Below are positions 1 to 14,883 of a stretch of DNA of 64,000 nucleotides, piece by piece (the stretch's first letter is position 1; every line of letters begins with the position of its first letter). The DNA comes from Euptelea pleiosperma (lineage: Eukaryota; Streptophyta; Magnoliopsida; Ranunculales; Eupteleaceae): NCBI GenBank assembly GCA_035048495.1, contig CM068547.1, positions 6,103,700 to 6,167,699 on the forward strand, given 5' to 3'. Made by a program: the position numbers and the translations under genes. The notes beneath the pieces are model-generated. The model had not been told where the DNA came from, made no database searches, and saw only the letters and a list, made by a program, of their open reading frames with translations.

Positions 1-268
1 CAGTGAAAATAGATGGTCAAGAGTTTTGGTAAGATCAACCTCACCAAAACTCAACTTTTAACTTATCTACAACCCTGTGTTATTTTATGTGACACAAAAT
101 CATGTGTAATGCTCTGGAAGCACTCCGAACCTTCGGGATATTTTTGAATTTGGTGCTCTTGCATTCTTGCTCCAATTCTTGCAGCAACTACTGCTCCATG
201 CTTTGGTTACTTGGCTTTACACAATAATTAATCCTTTTTAGAACAACCAATTTATCCCCAACAATCTT

Positions 269-295
269 AGAGAGAGAGAGAGAGAGAGAGAGAGG
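269..295. repeat. (AG)n microsatellite
   Basis: An uninterrupted AG dinucleotide run of about 13 units. Confidence 0.9.
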
Positions 296-404
296 GAGTT
301 TATTGACATTGGCAACTATATATGTTGACTAGACAAATGATGTAGATTCCAGTAATGAACTAGAGAAATGGGTTCATCTTCAGAGATTAAAATTGAGATG
401 TTTA

Positions 405-830
405 GGTGGTGTTTGGTACATTAAGTTATCAGATCTAAAAATTAATGTACTTTAGGTCTGATAACTTAATGACTTATGTCTGAATTAGATTGTTTGGTAA
501 AGGTCTTTAGTCTTAAACTAAAGTCAAGGGCATTGTGGGTATTTTCAAATATTTATTAGGACACTTTTGTAAGTTTTTAAAAGAGAAAACTTTGAGAAAA
601 ATGGCATTGTTGGTATTAAAAGATAATCTTAGGATATTTTTTAAAGATTTTTTCACTTACCGCATTAAGTGAAGGGAGGGTCACTTTTTTTGCTTTTCAC
701 TGAATCTCAATGATTTTGGTGATAAGTGCTGAGATTAAGTTGTTTACAAAACGCGACTTAACCACCAAAATCATTGAATCTCAGCCCATTTAGACTTAAG
801 GTTTGAGAACAAGTTTTACCAAACACCACC
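405..830. mobile_element. Tourist/PIF-Harbinger-like MITE
   Basis: This 426-bp element has inverted ends GGTGGTGTTTGGTA / TACCAAACACCACC and is flanked on both sides by TTA (402-404 and 831-833). That is the TSD expected of PIF/Harbinger-type elements. It has no coding capacity. Confidence 0.8.
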
Positions 831-1225
831 TTAGTTTTTTTCAGAACGAAGGATATAAAAAGAGATTTTAATGAATTCTTATAACGTCACCTATATTCAG
901 ACGCTTGAAAGTGTCAAACACCGATAATATAGATTGATGAAACATAAAATGTGAAGAGCTACCTAGTGACCATGTTCCCTTTTGTTGAAAAATACAAAAC
1001 AAAAAGATTAGAGGAAGAACCTAATGCCAAGGTGTCTAGGTATCTCAGGTACACACTGCATGATATTACTAGGGTTGGACACTCTCTTGTGGCAGTTAAA
1101 ATTATTCTTTTTCTATTAAAAGAATTGTGGCCTTGCATAACTTTTGTTGGCTCTTTATGCGTTCGTCTCTACTATTAGTATTATACTAGGGATCACCCCC
1201 TTAGAGTTGTCGGTATGGTTTAAAA

Positions 1226-1612
1226 CAACGTTTAAAGGAGGCCATTTTAACGGTTAAACGGATTGGGGGCGTTGCTGTTTAAACGGCCATTAAAACGGAT
1301 TGAAACGGCCAGGGGCAAAAATAGAAAAAAATGAAATTTAACGGAATTAAACGGATATTAACAGAAAAAATAGAAAAAATGGTGCTGAAATTCAAATTTG
1401 GAAAAAAAAAAAGAATTTAACGGAATTAAACGGATTTAACGGCCATTTTTTTCATAAATTTTTCAGAATTAAACGGCCGTTTAAACAATTTTAACGGCCG
1501 CTAAAACAAAAAAAACGGCTGTTAAATTCAAAAATGAGAAAACATGTTTAAACAGTTTTAACAGAAACTGGCTTGGGGCATTACCTTTTAAACGACCATT
1601 TTTAAAATCATG
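1226..1612 (+). mobile_element. hAT-type AACGG MITE, copy 1 (subfamily A)
   Basis: This copy is flanked by a perfect 8-bp TSD, GTTTAAAA (1218-1225, 1613-1620). Its left end is CAACGTTTAAAG and its right end TTTTTAAAATCATG. The interior is a dense run of TTTAAACGG, TTAACGG and CGGCCGTT motifs. It has no open frame. Confidence 0.85.
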
Positions 1613-1620
1613 GTTTAAAA

Positions 1621-3159
1621 TATCATTTTGTCTTGTTATCTCAACAAGCTAATAGAACAAGAGATCTTGACCGAGACAGAATTAGATAATGAAAAAAATA
1701 ATACATCTTAATAAAATTAAGCTATTTTTAATGTTTAATTAGACCAAATAATTTTTAACATCCTTCCACTTGGCACTGTCGGATCACTAAGGTTGAGTTT
1801 CGTCCCTGCTCGATGGTTGGGTCTTGCAGTCAAACTCTCTTCTACCTTTGCACTCGAGGACCAATCTCACGTGAGTTGCAACCTGTAATCTGAACTGAGG
1901 ATGGGTTATTGGGATTAGCTGACCCTCACGGGGACCAAATGTTATAAGACACATTTACTGTGAAATTAAGGTATAAATCAGTTCTAGTACTTAGATTATA
2001 CTTTTGCAACAAGGCAATACATTACCCTACTAGAACTAGACAGCCTTGGCCTAGATGGAATGAGATTTTGAACCATGGACATCAGCAACACTTTTTGCCT
2101 TTATTCTCCCAAAAATGCTATTACAGGCAAAGCACTTGATACTAAATAAGTCAATTTAAGTTTCTTTTATTTATTTATTTTTTTTAAGAAATATCCTTAA
2201 TAAAGAAAAAAAAAAAAAAAACTACCCCACAAACTTTAAACAACTACACAAGTGTTGATAAACTCGATCCAGTCTAAGCACCGGGCCAGGTCGATATGGT
2301 TCAACCGGTTGACCTGTGACATCGGCTGGCACCAAAAATAAATAGTGTTAAAAAATCATATAATTCTATTGAAAAGGGCAAAATTAGAATATATCAGATT
2401 TTCTAAATGATGATCCCAACAAACATAAATCACTTACAATCTAATTTTCTAAAAGAAAATCAACAACATTTATTAGAGAACTCTTAAAAAAGAATCGAAC
2501 TTGCAATTTATGGTGATCGACAACTAATTGATCCCTAATTTATCAAGCTTCAGACTTCAGAGAAGACGATAGAACCGGTGCCGCCACATCAACAACACAC
2601 GGTCACATCACCTAGTGCAATGCATATAGTGATGTGGTGGCTGCATTTATTCCATGGCAACATTCCATAAAAGTGATAATGCTGTTACTAGAAATTCAAA
2701 GATTAACATTTCCTCAATCATGGAAGTTGGTGTCACCACCTGGTATAACTGATATGGAAGCTCTCTAAATGAACATGAAAATTCTCACAACCAATATGGC
2801 TGACAAAGCATTCTTTCAAAGAAGGAAATTAAGTTGTCAATCTCCAAAGAAGAAAGTAGTCAACCACTCATCTCACAAAGAAAGCTCTGGTTCTTCTATG
2901 TTGAAGATCTTCATGTGTCCTCCTATATATGTTCATGTGTCGAGTGAATAAAGATCCAAAACAAATGAAAATTTCTCAATTATGAGAAGGGGGTTTTTGA
3001 TACAAGAAGAACCATCTAGCAGGGATGATCAACATAAACCTTATATTATTGCTAATGGAAAAGAAAAGACAGGACTACGTACCAAGGCTCCACAAAGATA
3101 CGAAGATCCATCTTTTTATTAGAATGCTATAAACAACATGGAAGGCATCCATTCTCCAT
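1621..3159. other. Intergenic, no gene recognised
   Basis: AT-rich DNA with poly-T and poly-A tracts. A 60-residue open frame at 2769-2951 resembles nothing I know. I see no exon structure or named repeat. Confidence 0.4.
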
Positions 3160-4005
3160 GTTGCAATTTGAGGGACTTTTGCATCAAAATTTTGATACAG
3201 AAGGTTGCATCAAAGAACATCCATTCCAAACAGCTCTCCAGTTCAATCTTATGCATTGCACGTGGCCTCACTAGTTAATAAACTAGATTGGCTCTAGCTT
3301 AGAGTAAAACTTGCCTGACCAGCAACCGGTCAATGAAGCCGTGACAGCCCACTGTATGTGCCACATGGCACATTTTAGAGGATGCTGACTGTATGGATGT
3401 TTGGCCAATCACCATCAACAAAAAAAATCAGTCTGATTAGTAATTTCATACCTTTGGATCTTGTACCCCAAATAATGCTCAAATTCACACGGTTAAAATC
3501 AACCCATGAAAATGACTCCAATAGTCCAATCTGAGGCTTAAAAATTACTAATTAGGTTGATTTTTGGTTTGTGGGTTCACCTAGCGATTGGCCGTTGGAT
3601 TGGATCTACATTGAGGAAAAATCTATGATACCGATATCTGTATCAAAATTTTGATGCAGAAGTCCCTCAATTTGCCATGTAGTATATATACTCTTTCGGG
3701 CTCACTGCCTCCATGAATGTTTGGCCCACATATTGGTGGACCCACACACCAAAAATCAGTGTGCTTAGTGATTCCTAGTCATTGGATTTGAGTACTTTTT
3801 CATCATGGGCTTTAAACCAACTCATAGACCAAGTCTACGGCTAGAAAGCACAAATCCCGCTGATTTTTGGTGTAGGTCTATCATAGTGTGGACCTGTGGA
3901 CCAGACATTAAAGTGGCAAATGGGCCTGCACGAGTCTATTAGGTTGCAATTTGAGGGACTTCTGCATCGAAATTTTGATACAGAAGGCTGCATCAAAGAA
4001 CAGCC
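3160..4005. repeat. Composite inverted-repeat block
   Basis: A motif reading CAATTTGAGGGACTTTTGCA then TCAAAATTTTGATACAGAAGG occurs at about 3166-3225, inverted at about 3612-3680, and again direct at about 3950-4003. The first pair encloses one copy of the palindromic core (about 3302-3600); a second core copy lies at about 3700-3915. The block ends about 180 bp before the polyubiquitin TATA box. Confidence 0.7.
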
Positions 4006-4180
4006 CCTACATTAATGGCGGTTGATCCACTTTGGCCGAAAGTGGTTGATATTAGTCATTTTTTTGGTAAGCTACTCGTTAGTCGGTTGGACATGTCCAA
4101 GTTGGTGTACCGGATACATCAAATTTCGACACGTATACGTCTAAAAATATAGGTGCAACGACCGACTTATGCCTCCTCCC

Positions 4181-4259
4181 TTATAAATACTCCGTTTTCA
4201 GCCTTACAGCGAAATCACAAAAAAAAGTTGTTCTTTCTTTCTTCAACAGATTTTTGAAG
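4181..4259 (+). promoter_or_regulatory. Polyubiquitin core promoter and non-coding exon 1
   Basis: A TATA box (TTATAAATA, 4181-4189) is followed about 30 bp later by a pyrimidine- and A-rich leader. The leader ends at a good donor site, GAAG|GTATG, with the intron starting at 4260. This is the usual layout of plant polyubiquitin genes: TATA box, short untranslated exon, long leader intron, then the ATG. The transcription start, around 4210-4220, is inferred and not visible. Confidence 0.7.
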
Positions 4260-7215
<2,956 letters not shown>

Positions 7216-7534
7216 GAGGATGGTAGGTGGTGTGGTCCTAACGTAGGTCCCCAATGCAAGTTGTCTTTCTGTCTGCTGTGTCCAGTGTCTGTCTGGTTTG
7301 TTTAAAGGTTGGGTTTATGTGAAAAAAACAAAGTGGCGTTCTAAACTTGGTGGCTAATTAAATCATCATGATAGTGGTGCTGGTTTATATGGCTAGTTCT
7401 TATTTATCTTTTGCTCAAGTCGTGATGGTGTTATCCTTGTTTTACTCTTTAAGAAGTGTTGAGATGTTACTGTTTCTCCCTATATTACAATTTCTGTTTG
7501 TGTTTGTTTGCTTATCCCGTTACGATGATGGAGC
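7216..7534 (+). other. Polyubiquitin 3' flank
   Basis: This T- and G-rich stretch after the stop codon probably includes the 3'UTR. No clear polyadenylation signal can be fixed, and no second gene is seen. Confidence 0.4.
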
Positions 7535-7768
7535 TCTTAGCCAAGTATGACGATTGAGATTTTGTGATTAACAGCAGCTGCTCTGGTGGCTGTTGAAACT
7601 GCCTGATCAGTTCTAAAAACTTTGCTCTGGGTCTTAAGACACCTCGGGGTCCTCTTAGCCAAGTATGACGATTGAGATTTTGTGATTAACAGCAGCTGCT
7701 CTGGTGGCTGTTGAAACTGCCTGATCAGTTCTAAAAACTTTGCTCTGGGTCTTAAGACACCTCGGGTC
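7535..7768. repeat. Tandem duplication of about 118 bp
   Basis: A unit starting CTCTTAGCCAAGTATGACG and ending CTTAAGACACCTCGGG is present twice in tandem (about 7535-7652 and 7653-7768) with almost no divergence. This is a recent local duplication, 320 bp past the polyubiquitin stop. Confidence 0.9.
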
Positions 7769-8074
7769 GGATTTTTATTTAACTGCAGGTCATAAAGGAT
7801 CCAGATGGTCCTGGTCCTAGTGATCCATATCTAGGGCAAACACGCACCGGTGTACCCATGAAAACACCTACCTTCCGACCAGAAAACGATAAAATAAAAA
7901 TAAAAACAATTCGTTAATATCAACAGCAACAATAGTAATCTACCTGGTGCCCTTGTGGGAACATACAGGTGGCCGTATATGGCACATGCATGATCTTCGT
8001 AAAAGAAGGTCGATGACGGTTGGAAAGTCGTACAGAATCTCCCCATAAGAAAGTCATACAGAATCTCCCCACAA

Positions 8075-8632
8075 GAGCATCTCCAACGCTAGAATGCCAA
8101 AAGGCCCTCTCAATTCTATATTTTGAGACAGCTACAGTGTCATTTTGCTTATTTTGGCACTGCATGCTCCAATGGTGCAATGCTATTTTGTATTTGAGTC
8201 ATTTTCATGCGTTGATTTTAACATTGGAATTTGAGCAATAATTGGGGTTCAAGATCGAAAGGTTTGAAATCACTAATCAGGCTGACTTTTGGTTTGTAGG
8301 TCCACCTAGGGATTGGCCAAACATCCATACGGTCAGCATCCTCTAAAAAAGTGCCATGTGGACTGCTTATCAGCCAATCAATCATTTGCTGATTTAAGCC
8401 ATAGGATTTTGAGCATTATTTGGGGTATAAGATCCAAAGGTCTAAATGGTCCAAAGAGAAGCTCAAAAAGCTGCCATAAAGCTGCCATATGCTAAATTAT
8501 AGCATATGCTATATCCCGTGCCATATTGATATAGCATATGCTATAATTTAGCATTGAGATAGCACAGCGTTGGAGCACCTGTTTTTGACCCAACGTGCTA
8601 AATTTTAGGATAGCATGGCGTTGGAGATGCTC
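8075..8632. mobile_element. MITE with GAGCATCTCCAACGC ends and a palindromic core inside
   Basis: The left end GAGCATCTCCAACGC matches the inverted right end GCGTTGGAGATGCTC. The interior (about 8230-8460) holds part of the palindromic core, including AGGGATTGGCCAAACATCCA. Near the right end is another inverted repeat built on TAGCATATGCTA. A 26-bp motif, AAAGTCRTACAGAATCTCCC, is repeated just to the left (8024-8076). Confidence 0.7.
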
Positions 8633-8639
8633 TAAGTTG

Positions 8640-10233
8640 GTGGCACGGAGATAAAGAGTGTTGAAACAATCTTTTTCTAATTTCTACTGTTAGATATTGG
8701 GAGACAAGTGTCAGGTGGGGATCTGCCTCAGGACCAAGAAGTAAGAGATCACTCCAGTATGAAGGGGGTGACATAGGTCTGCTTGAATGTAGATCAATGG
8801 CAAATCCGTTCATCAAGTGTTATGTCTAGGTAAAGTTGTTGATAACTTGGTGGGATGGGAGGAAAGAAGGATCAAATCCAATAGTATTTTTCCAAATTTT
8901 TTTCTCTATTTATTTTTTATTTAATGACCTTATATTAGTCCACAAAAGTGTAGGAGGATGATGTGATTCTTCTGAAAATTTAACAAAAATTTCCATAGCA
9001 CTGATTTATCTCATCTTCACATGCATGTAAACCAAATTGTCGCATACATCAATCTGCTGAGTGAAACTAAATGATGCTTAAATCTATAAAATAAGCATGG
9101 TGAAGACTAACATCTCATGCCATCTACAACGTCGGTAGACCATTATCCAGTACATGATAACATGGAGTCCAAATAGTCTAACAAATGAACGATAATGTAT
9201 ATAAGAAAATAACAATTCAGAATTTTGGATAAATAAAAAAAAATCACTAAAAATTATCTTACGCTACTTAGAGTTAACATGTCCAATTCCCGTTGATATA
9301 TTAGCACATTACATTACGAGCATGATCTATCATGTATACTCTTTTACCCATAATCCATCTAAACACCCGTGAAAATTTTTGTGCATCTAGGTTAACTAGG
9401 TATAGTTCACCCAATATGCAAATGCTATTGGGTTTAAGAGTTCTACAATGACTGTTGGGTTTCAGAGTTCTATTTTGGAAAGTTATTCGGGTGTCTTGTC
9501 TTGTTGATCCATAAGAAGAACCCATTGATTTGTCCTTCTCTAGGTTTAGTGGTTCTCGTGAAATAGCCTGGGGCTTTATTGTCCTTCCAAACGTTGTCTT
9601 TACAAATAAAGCCAGCTTTTAATTGCTAGCTTGCAAGATCATCAGTTACAAGTCCCAATCTTGCCCGTGCCAATTTTTTGATAAAGATCGTACAATTTGA
9701 ATTAGAATACTTATAAGATCGGTACCATTATGAATGACGCACAAATCTAATTTTATATGGAAGTATTAAACATTTCTTCAAAAAATCAAAAAATTCGGGT
9801 ATATATTAAACGCGTATAATACGTGAATTTACTAACTAGGGTTGGACCTACATACTAGAATTCATCCTGATTCGTAACTTTTATCTGTTGGATTAGAATC
9901 TTTTTCATGGTATTTTTAATCATGCATGGGATTTCTAGCAGTATATGGGGGGTACTCAGATTCAAAGGTTAGAAACCACTAATCATGCTAATTTTTGTTA
10001 TGTAAGCCCATCAACAGATGGAGTACCAAACATCCATATCTCTGGTAATGTGCTATATGGCTCACACTTTAGGTCCGTCATCAACTTTGATGATGGACAC
10101 CATCATCAACTTTTTCTGGGGACAAAGTTCAACTGCCATGTGGGCATTTAATACATGCTTTAACTGATTGAGTTGAAATGTAAAAATGTCGAATGACCAA
10201 AGAATCTCTATAAAGTAAAAAAAAATATGTCAA
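8640..10233. other. Intergenic, no gene recognised
   Basis: AT-rich DNA with no supported gene. A decayed half of the palindromic core is visible at about 9940-10090 (AAACATCCATA next to GTGCTATATGGCTCAC). Short open frames lack recognisable domains. Confidence 0.4.
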
Positions 10234-10242
10234 TTAAAATAA

Positions 10243-11038
10243 GGGAATTTTTGACATACCCCCCATGTTATTTTGAAAATTTGACATACTCCCCCACAAT
10301 TTGAAAAAGCTGACATACCGCCCTATGACTCAGTCCACTGTCATTTGACCAATGTTGACTCGAGTTGACTACCAAATTTTATATTAAATGACAGAAATGT
10401 CCTTGTCTTCACCTTTGGAACAAGGGTTTGGGCTATAACCTAAACCCAAATCGAATGGCTATGAACGACGACCAGCCAAGAGACTCCAATGGGTTGGTCA
10501 CCCATCACCGGCGACCAACCCACCGGAGTCTCATGGCTGACCGACCACTACTCCGGCAACAATTTAAAACTCAAAGTTTTGAAGAAAAAAAAAAAATAAA
10601 GCATACAATTATATTTCTAAAAATTTCATTAATAAAAATGAAAAATAAGAATAAGAGCAATTTGGATTTTAAGCTTTTGATACATGGATTTTGGAAAGAT
10701 GGGTTCTCTCAATTTTAAAAAGCAATCGTATTCCCTTGTGAAGTTATATTTATTTTTATTTTCAATCTTTGCTTAATTCATATAAAAAAAAAAATCTCAA
10801 GTTTATGAACAATGTTTTTTATTTTTATTTTTAATCTCCTCTTTTCATGTTTGATTTGGGGTTTGGGTTTTGGCCCAAACCCAAATCCTCGTTCTAAGGT
10901 TGAAGACAAGGGCACTTTTGTCCATTAATATAAAGTTTGGTAGTCAACTCGGGTCAACACTGGTCAAATGACAATGACTGAGTCATAGGGGGGTATGTCA
11001 GCTTTTTCAAATCATGGGGGTGTATGTCAAAAATTCCC
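10243..11038. mobile_element. Long-TIR Mutator-like MITE ('GACATAC' family), copy 1
   Basis: This 796-bp element is flanked by a perfect 9-bp TSD, TTAAAATAA (10234-10242, 11039-11047). Its inverted arms of roughly 200 bp begin GGGAATTTTTGACATAC and end GTATGTCAAAAATTCCC. Each arm repeats the phrases AGCTGACATAC and GTTGACTCGAGTTGACTACC. The centre holds a GC-rich palindrome around CCGGCGACCAACCCACCGG. No transposase is present. Confidence 0.88.
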
Positions 11039-11399
11039 TTAAAATAATTTAAGGGTCATATTAGGAGTAAGGATTTTTGTTTATTTTTTTAATAAAAGAG
11101 GAGCATTGAATGAGTTGTAGGGTGATGGGGTACTTATAGGGGCGACGTGTGCTTTGACATCGAAAAGACGAAGAGAGGCTCTTCTATGTAAATAGTTTAA
11201 AGAACACAAAATAAGTAAAACATGGGTATTTATGGGATATTGGGGTTTAGCATGAGGCACGAAAGAAGGGCCTTCGTCCATTAATAAATAGAATAGATAT
11301 TGTGAGCCTTCAAGTTTGGTCTATCGTGTTAACGTAGGAGATCATTTGCTCATGTTAAATTGTACACAACGAGATGACCTTTTGTCCATGAGTCCGTCT

Positions 11400-11780
11400 A
11401 GAGCTACACCCATTTCTTACATCCAGTTCTTACACCCTGATGTGGGACCTACATAGAAGTCATGGTGGACAATCCAACCATACATTGAGCTGTTCTTGGC
11501 TTGATGATCATCATCACCAAAAATCAGTTCATTTCGACATTCCCAACCATATAAAAAATTGACTCAAAATAATGGTTTAATTGGATGGTCCGGACTTTTC
11601 AAATTAAAATATATTTTCCTGGAGGTCAGAATGTTGAATTTTCCTTATTGTTTGTGACGAGGGTAACCATAGCATGAAAAACTCATTGTGCAATTGGATT
11701 GTTAAACGTGATCTCCATGTGGGCCCCACCCTGGGTGTAAGAACAAGATGTAAGAAATGGGTGTAGCTCTAGACGGACTC
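11400..11780. mobile_element. Mutator-like MITE ('GAGTCCGTCTAG' family), copy 1
   Basis: This 381-bp element has a perfect 9-bp TSD, TTTGTCCAT (11391-11399, 11781-11789). Its inverted ends match exactly for about 34 bp, starting GAGTCCGTCTAGAGCTACAC. The interior is itself an imperfect palindrome centred near AATTGACTCAAAATAATGG. It is non-coding. Confidence 0.9.
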
Positions 11781-12067
11781 TTTGTCCATATCCACTATGT
11801 TGCAAGTGTTAAACAAATTATTTGCATGCATGATGAGATTTCTCTTAGATAGACGCCAGTACTATATTTTAAGATTAATTAGGTAGATAATTATAATTCT
11901 GTTAGATATCCAAGCACCAAAATAAGAATTCATTGGAAATTGTAAGCAAATTCTACAGTGCAACCAAATACAAGAAATTTCAATTCTCGGGATCTAAATT
12001 TCTCGAAATCTCAAGTTTTGGAATTATATTTTCAATTCCAAATCCATGTCTGATAGAACTAATTTTC

Positions 12068-14654
12068 TCAATTCTTGCCATCAACAACGTTGACCAAAGG
12101 TTGCTGGATTTTAAGTTTCTCTCCATTATTATTCTCTGGATCCACCATCTTCTGTTCTCCGATAATTCCCCTCTTCCTGTACATGCAATGTAGCACAAGC
12201 TGGAAGGCACCTAACGGGAATCCGACGAGGTTGGGAGACTGCAAAAGTTTTTTTTCCAAAATTACATTGGATTAAGAATTGAAATTCAAATTCTCTAATG
12301 ACAGAAATTAGAAACAAAATTGAGGATGTATGGTTCCATTGTACTAACTGCGAGGACAATATCGTGGCTTAGTAGTCCATATGCCATCCAAAGTATACTG
12401 GTGAGGAACGCGAAGAAGGATAAGTAGAAGGGCAAGAATTCCACGCTTTTTGTTTTTATCACTTGCTTCTGCAATTAAAAGTTCGAACTATGCGTTATTC
12501 TCAAAAAATATAACACTATATGGAAATTATCTCCCCCTTCAAAGAAATAAAAAAGGAAAAAGACACCCATGCTGATTTCTTAAATTCTTTTTCTAATCCA
12601 ATATATAAGGAACCATAACAAAAAGGGTTTTGTTTTTTAGGGTTTAGATCATTCGGACTTATTGGCCGATCGACCAAAAAGAGAAATAATTGTATCGGAC
12701 ATTTTTTTTTTTTTTAAGGGTTTAGGGTTTAGATCAATCGGACTCGTCCCAAAAGATAGAAATAAATGTATCGGACTTAATATTTTTTTGTTAAGGGTTT
12801 AGGATTTAGATCAATCAGACTTGCGACCCAAAAGATCAAAATAAATTTCTCGAACCTTTTTTAAGGGTTTAGATCAATTGGATTTGTTGGCCGATCAACC
12901 CAAAAGATAGAAATAGATGTATCGATCGGACTTATTATTTATTTTTTAGGGTTTAGGGTTTAGATATATCAATCGGACTTGTTGGCCGATCGACCCATAA
13001 GATAGAAATAAATCTATTGGACTTTTTTTTTTTTTTTTTTTACGTCATTCGACTAGAAATTTATGAATAAATGAAAAAGAATACCCACCACAACAACCAT
13101 TGGAGCAGCATACATTGATACAGAGGCCACCAGTCCCACGCTCCCGACTAACAGCTTTCGATGACGGTGATCATGCAATGCAAATGTGGAGACTAATGCG
13201 GTGACACAGAATACCATGATCACAGGTACCAGTATCAAAATAACCTTCTTCTGCAGCCTCATGATAATTTAAACATTAATTAGCACGCTCTCAACACAGG
13301 CTACATAACATTTGAAGCACGTCATTTTTATTTTATAAAGCCATGAAAGCACGGCTTTAATATAAGCACATGATAGTTCACATACTTCCATACAACATGC
13401 AATGCATGTGTGAAGATACATAACACACATACATGTATCCAAACCAAGGATTAAAAGGGGCCGTTAATTATAATTAACGGTATAACAGATTCGAGGTGTT
13501 ACCGTTTTTTTCCTTTATAACGGATTGTAATGCACAGAACCAAAAATGGGAAAAACGGAAAATAACGGTTCTAAAATTCAAATTTTTTATAATGGAAAAG
13601 TAACGAAAAAATGGTGGTTTTTTTAACAAAATTTTTCATAAAATAATGGTTGTTATTTTCTTTTTAATATCTGTTATTTAAAAAAAAAAAAAAAAACGGT
13701 TGTTATAACGAAAATAATGACCCCATTATTTTCTGAACGTTAAAATGATATGTGTCACAACAGGGAATTTCCCTTTCATTTATAACTGCCGTTATTTTCG
13801 TTATAAATGCATTAAGTTGTACGTGCATGTGTTAGTATAAATAAGAAAATATAGCATCTGTATCTATATATAACGAAGCACAGTGGTTGTCTCCTTACTT
13901 ATACCCCTCTTATAGGCTTCAACAAAGAAGGGCCGAGATCTTATATATCCCCTAAATGATGGTGGATCTCAGCCACTCACACCTGATTTTGGCAAACACT
14001 TTGTCGGAGAGTGCCCTAGGTAGGCATGGGCGCACCCACTAGTATATATGAACATATATATGAATGCATACAGGTTTCCATATGCTGGTATGCATAATTG
14101 CATGCATACATGTTAAAACTGTATTTGAATGCCAAATATAAGTGGAAAAAAGCTTGCCTTTTCCCTCAGTGAAGCAAACCAAATATACACGAAAATGAAG
14201 GAAGTCTCGAGAAAAATCCCTGCGCCATTAATGGTGACCAAAGTACAATTTTCCCACTTGTGGCTTACTACAGGCAAACCATACCAAGTATACAAGAGAC
14301 AATTCAATAGAGCACCAATGTAAGGGACACATGAGAAATCCTCAGTGCTTCTCTTCCTTAACACCCGTTTAAAAGTTAATCTGTGAACAAGAGAAACGTG
14401 AAGATTTTTTAAGTTACAAGATCAAATAGTTCAAAATTTGAAATTCAAGAACACAAGATCAATAAAAGTTGGTGTTTCGATTACATGGGTGCTGCATAAA
14501 GTAGCAAAGAAGAAGCGTTCCCTGCATACAAAAACCATGCATATGCTCAATACGTTAAGTCAGTATACTCTTTGATATATGTTCCTAAAGAAATTCAATA
14601 AATAAGTAGGTACGTACCCATTATTCCAACTGCTAAACGTAGGGTATCTCCCAT
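12068..14654 (-). CDS. SWEET: SWEET bidirectional sugar transporter (clade I, SWEET3-like), six exons
   Basis: Exons by descending coordinate are 14654-14618, 14521-14485, 14380-14158, 13250-13089, 12468-12349 and 12238-12068. They join to 750 nt, or 249 aa plus stop. The 37/37/~220/162/120 exon pattern is typical of plant SWEET genes. The product is a seven-helix uniporter moving sugars down their gradient across plasma or vacuolar membranes. Two MtN3/saliva triple-helix repeats are visible. The first runs from MGDTLRLAVGIMGN through FSCVPYIGALLNCLLYTWYG, the second from LLVGSVGLVASVSMYAAPM through SVEFLPFYLSFFAF. The hydrophilic tail starts at YRKRG. The donor after exon 3 (AAAAG|GCAAGC) is a GC rather than GT site; the other donors are GT. 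The best match I recall is clade I, SWEET3. Introns 3 and 4 carry repeats. A hAT-like element sits 230 bp upstream of the ATG. Confidence 0.93.
12636..13040. repeat. Five-unit tandem repeat with telomere-like TTTAGGG blocks in SWEET intron 4
   Basis: Units of about 70-95 bp contain AAGGGTTTAGGGTTTAGATC, AATCGGACTTGTTGGCCGA, AAAAGATAGAAATAAATG and a T tract. They start near 12636, 12716, 12793, 12862 and 12947 and have diverged unevenly. The array lies wholly inside the intron between exons 4 and 5. Confidence 0.8.
13445..13810 (+). mobile_element. hAT-type AACGG MITE, copy 2, decayed, in SWEET intron 3
   Basis: The left end CAAGGATTAAAAGGGGCCGTTA and repeated TTATAACGG / TAACGGTT motifs identify the family. 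The right end is degenerate, so no TSD can be assigned and the right border is approximate. Confidence 0.65.
13875..14040 (-). repeat. Dispersed repeat ('GATCTCAGCCACTC' family) in SWEET intron 3
   Basis: This segment includes GGTGGATCTCAGCCACTC and CACTTTGTCGGAGAGTGCC. It matches about 19130-19265 in direct orientation and about 23620-23965 mainly as its reverse complement. Its element type is unknown. Confidence 0.7.
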
Positions 14655-14883
14655 GTTTTCTCACCGAGAAACTTCTCTCAAGAACACGTCCTTGAAGGAA
14701 TTAAAGATAACATTGCTAGCACCACCTGAAGGGTATAAATAATGAAGAGAAGTTGGTCATGAAGAGAATCTTACAAGGAAAGTAGAAGAGAGAGATGGCG
14801 TATGATTAGTTTTAATCAGGATGTATGATTTTCATGTTTAAAATACATAGAGAGATGGTGAATATGCCCCTGCTAAACTTGTT

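Noticed and set aside
12636..13040. CRISPR-like array
   Set aside because: The repeats are irregular minisatellite units in a plant intron, with no constant repeat and unique spacers.
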